Shown here: positions 1-6,910 of the stretch, one piece after another
How the letters are laid out: every line of letters starts with the position of its first letter
Position numbering within the stretch: position 1 is the stretch's first letter
NCBI GenBank assembly: GCA_963205455.1
Contig: CAUJJL010000153.1
Location: 1 to 35,754, forward strand
Source: Verrucomicrobiota bacterium
Lineage (GTDB): Bacteria > Verrucomicrobiota > Verrucomicrobiia > Opitutales > Opitutaceae
Reading direction: 5' to 3'
Length of the DNA stretch: 35,754 nt
The notes under the pieces: generated by a model
Seen by the model: the letters and a program-made list of their open reading frames with translations, nothing else
The model's database searches: none
What the model was told of the DNA's origin: nothing
Translations under genes and position numbers: made by a program

Positions 1-2
1 TC

Positions 3-263
3 CAGACGCCTGGTGCGCAGATGGTCGTAAGATTCTTCGACGCTAAGAAGAAGCCTGTCCCGCCTGACGTAATACGCGCTACCGCTCGGATACGATACGC
101 GGCCAAGTCCGACATCACCCGGACGGTGCTCAATCGTGATGGCGATGTATTGGTGTCCCCAAACAATGTGCGCCCTCCACACAACTTTCTTGTGACGCTT
201 ACGTTGCTGCACGGGGACGATGAGGCGGCGGCGACTGAGGTATTTAATCTCAAATTTCCTTAG
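3..263 (+). CDS. C-terminal part of an unknown protein at the window edge
   Basis: The reading frame is open from the window edge and ends with TAG at 261-263. An ATG at 21 exists, but the frame continues upstream of it, so this is probably the tail of a longer protein. The visible 80-86 residues are hydrophilic with alternating hydrophobic residues, which suggests a beta-rich soluble or periplasmic domain. There is no membrane segment and no motif I recognise. The TolC-like gene follows at once on the same strand, so this may be a component of the same metal-efflux operon. Function unknown. Confidence 0.5.
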   Translation, partial: QTPGAQMVVRFFDAKKKPVPPDVIRATARIRYAAKSDITRTVLNRDGDVLVSPNNVRPPHNFLVTLTLLHGDDEAAATEVFNLKFP

Positions 264-282
264 TCATGTCGGACCACCTTCA

Positions 283-1674
283 ATGCCCGGACCGGGTATC
301 ACTGCCATGAACTATTTCGTGGCATTTCTTGCATCTGCTTCCGGTGCCTTCGCGGCTACGACCTCGGTTGCGCCCGCGCAATCCTTGCCCGCCCGGCTTG
401 ATTTGCCGACTGCGATTTCGTTCGCGCTCGAGAACAATTTTGCGATTCGTCGGGCGCGAGAACGGATTCGAGCGCAAGAAGGCGTGGTCACGACTGTGAC
501 TGCCGCCGCATTGCCGACCGTATCTGCCGCCGGCAGTTATCAGCGCAGCAACGTGCAGAGTATCGTCTCTGGCTCCTCGGGCGTGCCCCTTTTCGTGCCG
601 GCTGGCCCGTCATGGCGAATGACTTTGACTGCGAGCCAAGCACTATTTGCCGGTGGCGGAATCCGCGCATCTATTCGTAGCGCCGACTTAACTCGCGAAG
701 CTGCGATTTTCGACCTTCGAGCCACGATTAACGATACGTTGCTTGAAGTTCGCACGCGATTCTACGACGTCCTGCTGGCGCGCGAGCAGGTCAAAGTGCA
801 AGAGCAGAATATCGAGCTGCTCCAGAATCAACTGCACTACGCAACCGTGCGGGCGCAGGTCGGCAGCACATCCGATTTTGAGAGGCTGCGCGCTGAGGTC
901 GCGGTGGCGAACGCGCAGGTGCCACTAATTCGAGCACGTAATGAGCTACGGCTCGCAGTTGAGGAGGTTCGTCGGGTGCTCGGTTTCGCGGATCGTGGGC
1001 CGGAAGCGTTGCGCATCGTCCCGGACTTTGACGGTTCGCTTGAATTTCAGCCCGAGACCTTCGATCTCGGAGCGGCGTTCTTAGCAGCACAGGAAAACCG
1101 TCCCGAAATCAGCCGACTCGCGAAACTCATCGCCGCAGGGGAAGAAGGCGTTGCCGTCGCGCGCTCGCGCTATTATCCAACGCTCGGCGCATCCGTCGGC
1201 GGTGAATTGCGCAAAGGCCCGACAAACAGCTTTGGAGACTCTCTCAAAGGGCTGCGTGGCGGAGTGCAGTCGCAGATCCAGGTCAGCCGCGCAACCAGTG
1301 GTATTGTGACGCAGGCTGTATCGCAGGCCGAGCAACTCAAGTTAACCGCTAGCGAAACCAAATTAGCCGTAGAAGTGGAGGTCCGGCGCGCGTTCTCCGC
1401 TTTGCAACAAGCTGCCGAGCTGGCCGGCGCAATGCAGAAAACAGTTGGTCAAGCGGAAGAGGCGGTGCGTCTCGCGGCGGCGCGCTTTGAAGCGGGGACC
1501 GCTACGCAACTCGACGTTTTGCAGGCGCAAGTCGAACTGACGAACGCGCGGACGAGCCAACTCCGAGCCAATCATGGCTACAACGTCGCCTTAGCTCAAT
1601 TGCGGAAGGCAACCGGTGCATCCGAAGTTGAATACACCGCAGCGGTCGTTTCCGCCAAATCCTCCATCCCTTGA
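283..1674 (+). CDS. TolC/CzcC-family outer-membrane efflux protein
   Basis: Outer-membrane channel component of a tripartite exporter, probably for metal ions given the P1B-ATPase downstream. After a signal-like segment (MNYFVAFLASASGAFA, from the ATG at 307) comes the TolC pattern: two repeats of long amphipathic helices rich in Ala, Glu, Gln and Arg, the segment DLPTAISFALENN typical of the first helix, and a second-repeat segment ARFEAGTATQLDVLQAQVEL that is diagnostic for the family. Length (about 460 residues) is normal. The start is uncertain: ATG codons at 220, 283 and 307 are in frame. The one at 220 overlaps the preceding gene by 44 bp, and 307 gives the cleanest signal peptide though without a charged n-region. 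No inner-membrane RND pump or adaptor is visible; they may lie upstream of the window. Confidence 0.88.
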   Translation: MPGPGITAMNYFVAFLASASGAFAATTSVAPAQSLPARLDLPTAISFALENNFAIRRARERIRAQEGVVTTVTAAALPTVSAAGSYQRSNVQSIVSGSSGVPLFVPAGPSWRMTLTASQALFAGGGIRASIRSADLTREAAIFDLRATINDTLLEVRTRFYDVLLAREQVKVQEQNIELLQNQLHYATVRAQVGSTSDFERLRAEVAVANAQVPLIRARNELRLAVEEVRRVLGFADRGPEALRIVPDFDGSLEFQPETFDLGAAFLAAQENRPEISRLAKLIAAGEEGVAVARSRYYPTLGASVGGELRKGPTNSFGDSLKGLRGGVQSQIQVSRATSGIVTQAVSQAEQLKLTASETKLAVEVEVRRAFSALQQAAELAGAMQKTVGQAEEAVRLAAARFEAGTATQLDVLQAQVELTNARTSQLRANHGYNVALAQLRKATGASEVEYTAAVVSAKSSIP

Positions 1675-1688
1675 CCCACTCCGCTGCC

Positions 1689-2378
1689 ATGTTCGATCGA
1701 GTTATAGCCCCTTCGCTGCTCGCCGCTGATTTTTCTCAGTTGCGCGAAGAGGTGCAGCGTGTCGAACGAGGCGGGGCTGACTGGCTGCATCTCGACATCA
1801 TGGATGGAGAGTTCGTGCCGAACATCTCGTTTGGGCCGGCAGTCGTGTCAGCCGCCCGCAAACACACTCAGTTGCTTTTCGATGTGCAATTGATGGTTCG
1901 CCGGCCAGCGGTGTTCATCGCGCCATTTGTCGAGGCGGGCGCGGATTCGATTACGGTTCACGTCGAATCTCAACACGTGGGCGGCGTGCGGAGCACGTTG
2001 GCCCTTGTGCGTGGACACCGATGCAAAGTCGGCCTCGCACTTAATCCCGATACTCCGCTCACCACAGTCGAGCCCTTTCTCGATGCGATAGATCTCCTGC
2101 TCATCATGACCGTTCATCCCGGTTTTGGAGGACAAACCTTTATTCCCGGAACGGTCGAGAAAATCGAGGCTGCTTATGTTCGTCGTGCGGCTCTTGGGCT
2201 CGATTTCCGCATCGAAATTGATGGCGGCATAACGGGAGAAACCGCCGCGTCGGGGTTACTTGCCGGGGCGGATGTGCTGGTCGCCGGCACGTGGCTGTTT
2301 CGCGCGCCCGATATGCCTACGGCGATCCGTGATTTGCGAATACTCCCCGGCCGGGAAACCACGCCGATCAAACGATGA
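1689..2378 (+). CDS. rpe: Ribulose-phosphate 3-epimerase
   Basis: Interconverts D-ribulose 5-phosphate and D-xylulose 5-phosphate in the pentose phosphate pathway; a cytosolic (beta/alpha)8-barrel metalloenzyme. Family landmarks appear in order: IAPSLLAADFSQL at the N-terminus, LHLDIMDGEFVPNISFGP with metal and catalytic residues, DVQLMV, GLALNPDTP, MTVHPGFGGQ and the phosphate/metal loop EIDGGI. All expected catalytic Asp and His positions look intact, and about 229 residues is the usual size. The ATG at 1689 starts right at the conserved N-terminus; a TTG at 1671 would overlap the preceding stop. It lies 14 bp after the TolC-like gene and before the metal ATPase, so it is probably co-transcribed with metal-efflux genes. 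That is an unusual place for a housekeeping epimerase. Confidence 0.93.
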   Translation: MFDRVIAPSLLAADFSQLREEVQRVERGGADWLHLDIMDGEFVPNISFGPAVVSAARKHTQLLFDVQLMVRRPAVFIAPFVEAGADSITVHVESQHVGGVRSTLALVRGHRCKVGLALNPDTPLTTVEPFLDAIDLLLIMTVHPGFGGQTFIPGTVEKIEAAYVRRAALGLDFRIEIDGGITGETAASGLLAGADVLVAGTWLFRAPDMPTAIRDLRILPGRETTPIKR

Positions 2379-2393
2379 GGAGTATGTGTCAAC

Positions 2394-2651
2394 ATGCGTC
2401 GAAAGGGCATCAACGTTTCAAAAGCAGTGCGACAGTGTCGTCCTCCGAAGCCGGAGTTGGCGCTCACCGGAATCGTAACCGGACTGTTTGCTGGCGAAGC
2501 GATCGGGGTGATTATCGAGGTTGCTGCCTCACATCCGAGCCGGTGGATCATGTTGGGCGGCGGGGTAGTAGGTATCGCGCTCGGTTCACTCGTGGAAGGT
2601 GGGCGATATTGGTGGCGCAGATACAAGTGGCGCGCTGCGACGAAGCCGTAA
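2394..2651 (+). CDS. Small membrane protein of the metal operon
   Basis: An 85-residue protein with a basic N-terminus, a hydrophobic stretch (LALTGIVTGLFAGEAIGVII, residues about 22-41), a short polar turn with HPSR, a second Gly-rich hydrophobic stretch (IMLGGGVVGIALGSL) and a basic C-terminal tail with WWRRYKWR. This reads as a two-helix inner-membrane hairpin with both ends cytoplasmic and small-residue packing motifs. I do not recognise the family. A GAGGAG ribosome-binding sequence at about 2377-2382 precedes the ATG. The alternative frame from 2375 gives a composition unlike a protein and was not chosen. It lies between rpe and the P1B-ATPase in a same-strand cluster, so a role as accessory or regulatory subunit of metal transport is possible but is inference. 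Confidence 0.7.
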   Translation: MRRKGINVSKAVRQCRPPKPELALTGIVTGLFAGEAIGVIIEVAASHPSRWIMLGGGVVGIALGSLVEGGRYWWRRYKWRAATKP

Positions 2652-2695
2652 CGGCCTTTGCATTGGCTCAAATTTAACAAACTAAGAATAATCCT

Positions 2696-4711
2696 ATGAG
2701 TTCAAATTCTAAAACCCCGATTGATAGTGATCCTCACGAACACAAGGATGCGCCGCATAAGCACGAGTCGGCGGGCGAAAGAGGTGGACATGAGGGAGGC
2801 CACGAAGGTCACGAACATGGAGCCAGCCGCGCCGAATCGATCAGCTTAATCGTGTCCGGTGTGCTTGTGGGCGCTGGGGTGATATTGCACTCCACCGAGA
2901 AACTGCCTGTCTCGGTTACAGCGGGCCTTTCGATTGCGGCTATGGTTTCGGGCGGATGGTTTCTGTTGCCGAAGGCATGGCGTGCGATGTTGCGCTTCCG
3001 GCCTGACATCAATCTCCTCGTCGTCATCGCGGCGATTGGCGCATCAATCATCGGCGAATGGATTGAGGCTGCGGCTGTAGTGTTCCTTTTTGGTGTCGCC
3101 GAATGGCTCGAAGGCTGGGCGGATCGCCGTGCTCGCCGCGCAGTCGAGGCATTGTTGGAAATCGCTCCGAAAACAGCGGCCGTGCGGCGCGACGGAAGGT
3201 TTGTCGAGGTGGCTGTAGAAGAGGTAAAGGTTGACGAGGTCGTCGCAGTAAAATCCGGGATGAGCATCCCGCTTGATGGCGAGATTGTGGAGGGCGAGTC
3301 GGCAGTTAACCAGGCACCCATCACCGGCGAGTCGGTGCCCGTGGACAAAAAGAAAGGCGATTCCGTTTTTGCCGGAACCGTCAACGGCGAAGGCTCGCTA
3401 GAGGTGCGCGTGACGAAGCCCGCCGGTGACACGACTCTCGCCCGAATCATCCGTCTCGTCAAAGAGGCACAGGAGCAGAAAGCGCCCACTCAGCGTTTCG
3501 TCGATATTTTTGCGCGTTACTACACGCCGACGGTAACAGGCATTGCATTGCTCATCTTCCTAGTCCCGCCCCTCTTTATGGGCGGCGATTGGTCTCAATG
3601 GCTCTACCGCGCGTGCGTCATGCTGATCATCGCATGTCCATGCGCGTTGGTTATCTCTACGCCAGTCAGCATCGTTGCCGGTCTTACGGCGATGGCCCGC
3701 CGCGGTGTGCTCGTAAAGGGTGGCGCGCATTTGGAATCTATCGCGAAGCTCAATGCGCTCGCGCTCGATAAGACCGGCACGATTACGGAAGGACGGCCTA
3801 CCGTGCAGGGTGTCGAGATCGTCGGACAGAGTTCGGAATCGGAAATTCTCAGGATTGCGGCGGCTATTGATGCCCACTCTGCGCATCCGCTGGCAAAAGC
3901 GGTAGTCGAGCACACCCAAAAACGCGGAATAGAGTTTCCGCGAGCGCAAGACTACCAAAACCGCAGCGGACGTGGCGCACAGGGAATCATCGATGGCCAT
4001 GCCTATTTTGTCGGCAATCACCGCTTCACGCATGAATTGGGCGTTTGCTCGGAGGACATCGAGCGCCGCCTCGCCGCCATCGAAAGCCGGGGGCAGTCCG
4101 TTGTGGTAGTGGGGCATCGTCCGCATGACGACTGCGCTGGTGGCGTCCTTGGGATTCTCGCGGTTGGCGACACGCTCCGAGAAAACGCCGCACAGGCGAT
4201 CCGTGAACTGCATGAGTCCGGTGTGCGGAAGGTGGTGATGTTGAGCGGCGACAATCAGCGCACGGCGAGCTTTATTGCCAAGCAGGTAGGCATAGACGAG
4301 GCACGTGGCGACCTCCTGCCCGAAGAAAAGGTGACGGCGGTAAAGTCGCTGCGCGCCGAGCATGAAATCGTCGGCATGGTCGGTGATGGGGTAAACGATG
4401 CACCAGCGATGGCGACGGCAACCGTCGGAATTGCGATGGGTGTTGCCGGCACGGACGCCGCGATTGAAACGGCGGACATCGCGTTGATGAAGGACGACCT
4501 CGCAAAAATCGCGGAAACAGTCCGCCTCGGCCGGCGCACGCTGGCGATCATCCGCTTCAATATCACGTTTTCTCTTGGTCTGAAGGCGTTGTTCCTTGCG
4601 CTCACGCTGCTCGGTTTTGCCAGCCTGTGGCTCGCAATTATGGCCGATACCGGCGCCACCCTGTTAGTGGTCGCAAACGCACTCCGTCTCCTGCGAGAGC
4701 CCAAAGTCTGA
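2696..4711 (+). CDS. cadA: Zn/Cd/Pb-type P1B heavy-metal translocating ATPase
   Basis: An inner-membrane ATP-driven exporter of soft divalent cations. Visible elements, in order: a cytosolic His/Glu/Gly-rich tail (residues about 14-42), two N-terminal plus two further membrane helices, the actuator loop with TGES in ITGESVPVDKK, the transmembrane metal site CPC (C314-P315-C316 in IIACPCALVIS), the phosphorylation motif DKTGT (D358), the nucleotide-binding HP motif in SAHPLAKAVV, and the hinge GDGVNDAP before the last two helices. CPC with a His-rich tail fits P1B-2 (Zn, Cd, Pb). The usual N-terminal ferredoxin-like HMA domain with CxxC is absent and the His-rich tail takes its place. Length 671 is in the family range. 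It is followed after 3 bp by the HXXEE gene. No MerR or ArsR regulator is visible in the window. Confidence 0.95.
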   Translation: MSSNSKTPIDSDPHEHKDAPHKHESAGERGGHEGGHEGHEHGASRAESISLIVSGVLVGAGVILHSTEKLPVSVTAGLSIAAMVSGGWFLLPKAWRAMLRFRPDINLLVVIAAIGASIIGEWIEAAAVVFLFGVAEWLEGWADRRARRAVEALLEIAPKTAAVRRDGRFVEVAVEEVKVDEVVAVKSGMSIPLDGEIVEGESAVNQAPITGESVPVDKKKGDSVFAGTVNGEGSLEVRVTKPAGDTTLARIIRLVKEAQEQKAPTQRFVDIFARYYTPTVTGIALLIFLVPPLFMGGDWSQWLYRACVMLIIACPCALVISTPVSIVAGLTAMARRGVLVKGGAHLESIAKLNALALDKTGTITEGRPTVQGVEIVGQSSESEILRIAAAIDAHSAHPLAKAVVEHTQKRGIEFPRAQDYQNRSGRGAQGIIDGHAYFVGNHRFTHELGVCSEDIERRLAAIESRGQSVVVVGHRPHDDCAGGVLGILAVGDTLRENAAQAIRELHESGVRKVVMLSGDNQRTASFIAKQVGIDEARGDLLPEEKVTAVKSLRAEHEIVGMVGDGVNDAPAMATATVGIAMGVAGTDAAIETADIALMKDDLAKIAETVRLGRRTLAIIRFNITFSLGLKALFLALTLLGFASLWLAIMADTGATLLVVANALRLLREPKV

Positions 4712-4714
4712 CTG

Positions 4715-5269
4715 ATGAAAGCGACCTGGCCACAGATCAGTATTGCGGCTGCTTTCACCTGCGCAGTCCTTGCTTTGGGCTACGTGTTGCTTGGTCTCTT
4801 GCCGGCGTTTCTCTTCGCTTTCGGGTTCGTGGGCGGTTTCGGGTTCTGGCTGTTCATTCCAAGTCACGTTCGATTTCAGGACATCAAATTGCCGTATTTT
4901 CTCACGTTGGCGGCCTTCGTCCTACACAAGATCGAAGAGCGCTATTGGGACTTTTTTCCGGCGTTGTCTCGAATCACGGGCAAGCCGATGCCTGAGCCAA
5001 ATTCGTTTCTCGCATTACTGCTCTATGCCTTCGCTGGAGCTTGGCTATTGATTCCACTGCTGGTCGGGCGGGGCCATCCCTTGGGATATTACTTCGCGTG
5101 GACGCTTTTCACGTCGATGGGCGTGATCGAGCTGGCTCACTTCGCTTTCCCATTCTTCACGCCAGAACCCTATGGTTATTTCCCAGGAATGACGACCGCT
5201 GTGCTTTTAGCACCAGCGGGCTGGTGGGGGTTAGTGCGACTTCGGCGACAAAAACGCGAACTAAGTTGA
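4715..5269 (+). CDS. HXXEE-domain integral membrane protein
   Basis: A 184-residue multi-pass membrane protein with about five hydrophobic helices. It carries the family hallmark HKIEE (residues 71-75) at the end of a helix, and in the C-terminal third a conserved His in LAHFAFPFF followed by YFPGMTTAVLL and a last helix, which match the rest of the HXXEE family pattern. The biochemical role of the family is not established. The charged His/Glu cluster inside a membrane protein could bind a metal ion, and the gene starts only 3 bp after the P1B-ATPase stop, so a linked role in metal handling is a reasonable inference. It is the last gene of the metal block. Confidence 0.8.
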   Translation: MKATWPQISIAAAFTCAVLALGYVLLGLLPAFLFAFGFVGGFGFWLFIPSHVRFQDIKLPYFLTLAAFVLHKIEERYWDFFPALSRITGKPMPEPNSFLALLLYAFAGAWLLIPLLVGRGHPLGYYFAWTLFTSMGVIELAHFAFPFFTPEPYGYFPGMTTAVLLAPAGWWGLVRLRRQKRELS

Positions 5270-5350
5270 AATAGGTGTTATATATGCAGTGGATCATACG
5301 TTTTATATACCGTGGCGTTAGAGGAGTAACTACGTGTGAGGCACGGGTGG

Positions 5351-5383
5351 GCGCACGCAAACAGCGACATGTGCTGTGTGCGC
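5351..5383 (+). terminator. Possible terminator after the metal-resistance operon
   Basis: A hairpin with outer stem gcgcac (5351-5356) / gtgcgc (5378-5383) and inner stem acagc (5361-5365) / gctgt (5373-5377), with a four-base bulge (gcaa) on the left arm and a 7-base loop. It is followed by only three T residues, so it is a weak intrinsic terminator at best. It sits 80 bp beyond the HXXEE gene and 37 bp before the next ATG, so it could also be a leader structure of the next gene. The surrounding 5270-5420 interval is AT-richer than the genes; no convincing sigma-70-type promoter was found in it. Confidence 0.35.
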
Positions 5384-5420
5384 TTTAACCCCAAACTTGC
5401 CGAGATAATGGGCCATCGTC

Positions 5421-6605
5421 ATGATTGCTTTTCTGCGAGACCTAAGCCCGGACCTCGGCGACTCGTTGAAAAAGGAAGGTTCGCGTCGAGCGGTAAACGT
5501 GGAACGTGCGCGCAAACAGCACGCTAATTACAGAAAAGCGCTCGCGGAACTCGGGGTGGAAGTAGAGCTTCTTCCACCGCTTCCCGACAAGCTCGACAGC
5601 GTGTTTGTCGATGAATTCACCGTGCTGCTTCCGGAAGTCGCCATTGTTGGCCGGCCAGCCACCGGAGAACGCAACAAGGAGGCGGAGGCAGTCGCAAGTG
5701 TCCTGGCTCAATACCGGCCAGTGCAATGGACCGATAGTTCGGCTGAACTGAGCGGAAGTGATGTTTTGTGCATCGGTCATACCTTGTATGTATCGCTATC
5801 CAAGCGCACCAATGCTGACGGGATAGCCAGCCTCCAAGGCATTGTCAGACCATTCGGCTATGAAGTAAAAGTGGTCGAGGTTCGGAGTGAGAAATCTTTG
5901 CGTGAAGTCTGTTCTTTCGCTCCTCCACGCCTCCTCGTGGTTCATCAGCGATGGATTAACCCCTCGATTTTTGACGGCCTGCACTATCTTCAGGTCCCAG
6001 ATGATGAACCTTTCGGCGCGTCAACGCTGACACTTGGACACACCACGTTGATCAGCGCATCTTGTCCCAAGACCGAGAAGCGTTTGAAAGCGGCTGGGCT
6101 CGTCACTCGCCGCGTAGAAATATCCGAATTGGAAAAGTTAGGCGGCAATCTGACGCGCCTCGTTCTGGTCAAAGAGTCACGCGTGAATGGTCCGGTCATC
6201 GTTCATTCGGACCTGAAAACTGTCACGGATTCAAAGGCACCTTTCTCCGTTGGGCATGCCTCTCCGGCAATAATCTACGGAGGGCTGGCCTATGTGTCTT
6301 TGCAGTTCCCGTTTGATCCGGCGTCGGTCAATCCGCCTTCTTTGACTCCTGAGCAACAAACCGAGCGTGTGCTATCCAATATCGCGGCGGTGCTCAATTC
6401 CGCCGGCTGCACATTGGCGAATGTCCTCCGAGCCACGGTGCATTTGGCAGACCCCCGACATCTAGGAGAGATTGAGTCCGCGTATGCCCGAATTTTTGCA
6501 GAGCACCGACCGGTGCGCTCGATCCTCTCGAATCAGGCTCTGCCACCCGGCGTGCTGGTGGCAATCGAGGTGGTTGCCGCCATAGCGGCGGACCGGCATC
6601 CCTAG
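5421..6605 (+). CDS. Catalytically degenerate DDAH-like domain fused to a RidA domain
   Basis: Residues 1 to about 250 follow the dimethylargininase / arginine deiminase fold: LLPPLPDKLDSVFVDEFTVLL matches the substrate-loop region, and SLSKRTNADG matches the conserved S-x-RTN-x-x-G. The catalytic His (HLK region of DDAH) aligns with RSEKS at about 155-159, and the catalytic Cys near the domain end aligns with Thr245 in GGNLTRLVLV, so hydrolase or transferase activity by the known mechanism is not expected. Residues about 272-394 are a RidA/YjgF domain; its key Arg (R366 in PVRSILS) and the Glu in AIEVVA are present, fitting imine/enamine deaminase activity. The gene is convergent with the next one, two bases separating the stop codons. 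The start ATG at 5421 is the first in frame with DDAH similarity. This two-domain order is unusual and its substrate is unknown. Confidence 0.8.
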   Translation: MIAFLRDLSPDLGDSLKKEGSRRAVNVERARKQHANYRKALAELGVEVELLPPLPDKLDSVFVDEFTVLLPEVAIVGRPATGERNKEAEAVASVLAQYRPVQWTDSSAELSGSDVLCIGHTLYVSLSKRTNADGIASLQGIVRPFGYEVKVVEVRSEKSLREVCSFAPPRLLVVHQRWINPSIFDGLHYLQVPDDEPFGASTLTLGHTTLISASCPKTEKRLKAAGLVTRRVEISELEKLGGNLTRLVLVKESRVNGPVIVHSDLKTVTDSKAPFSVGHASPAIIYGGLAYVSLQFPFDPASVNPPSLTPEQQTERVLSNIAAVLNSAGCTLANVLRATVHLADPRHLGEIESAYARIFAEHRPVRSILSNQALPPGVLVAIEVVAAIAADRHP

Positions 6606-6607
6606 AC

Positions 6608-6886
6608 TTACTGCGACATTCGCTGCCCTTGGCGCTGGGTCTCTTCCTCCCGATGGGCCTGCTGCAAATCTCGACGGGCTTGGGCGCGGTTCACGATGCG
6701 TTCGGCGGCCGCGAGGTCGCCGCCTGCCTCAAGGAATGCCCGCACCTCATGCTTGGTGCGGATGTGATCGGCCGGTCCCATTTCCTTGACCCGTAGCTTT
6801 TCGGTAATGAGTCGAAGCGCATCCGGCTCGTTGCGGAGAGAAACCACAGTCGCCGCGGTGGTGGTAGAGCTGTCGTTTTTGTTCAT
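6608..6886 (-). CDS. Small charged protein downstream of the coupling-protein gene
   Basis: A 92-residue soluble protein rich in Glu, Arg, Gln and Ala. The C-terminal half (ERIVNRAQARRDLQQAHREE and beyond) should form a long amphipathic helix or coiled coil. There is no signal peptide or membrane segment and I recognise no family. It starts 24 bp after the stop of the coupling-protein gene on the same strand, so it is probably translated from the same mRNA. Position and composition would suit a small accessory or regulatory protein of the conjugation module, but this is inference from context only. Confidence 0.6.
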   Translation of the reverse strand: MNKNDSSTTTAATVVSLRNEPDALRLITEKLRVKEMGPADHIRTKHEVRAFLEAGGDLAAAERIVNRAQARRDLQQAHREEETQRQGQRMSQ

Positions 6887-6910
6887 GGAAGATTAGGATC
6901 GAGGTTGAAC

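Noticed and set aside
2375..2677. Open frame of 100 codons overlapping the 85-residue membrane protein
   Set aside because: Its composition is unlike a real protein, while the frame from 2394 gives two clean membrane helices.
2663..2692. TTGGCT and AATAAT with 18-bp spacing before the metal ATPase gene
   Set aside because: Weak -35 and the start would fall inside the ATG; the AT-rich gap alone may explain it.
5318..5340. GAGGAG followed by GTG as a possible gene start
   Set aside because: The GTG is followed at once by TGA, so there is no reading frame.
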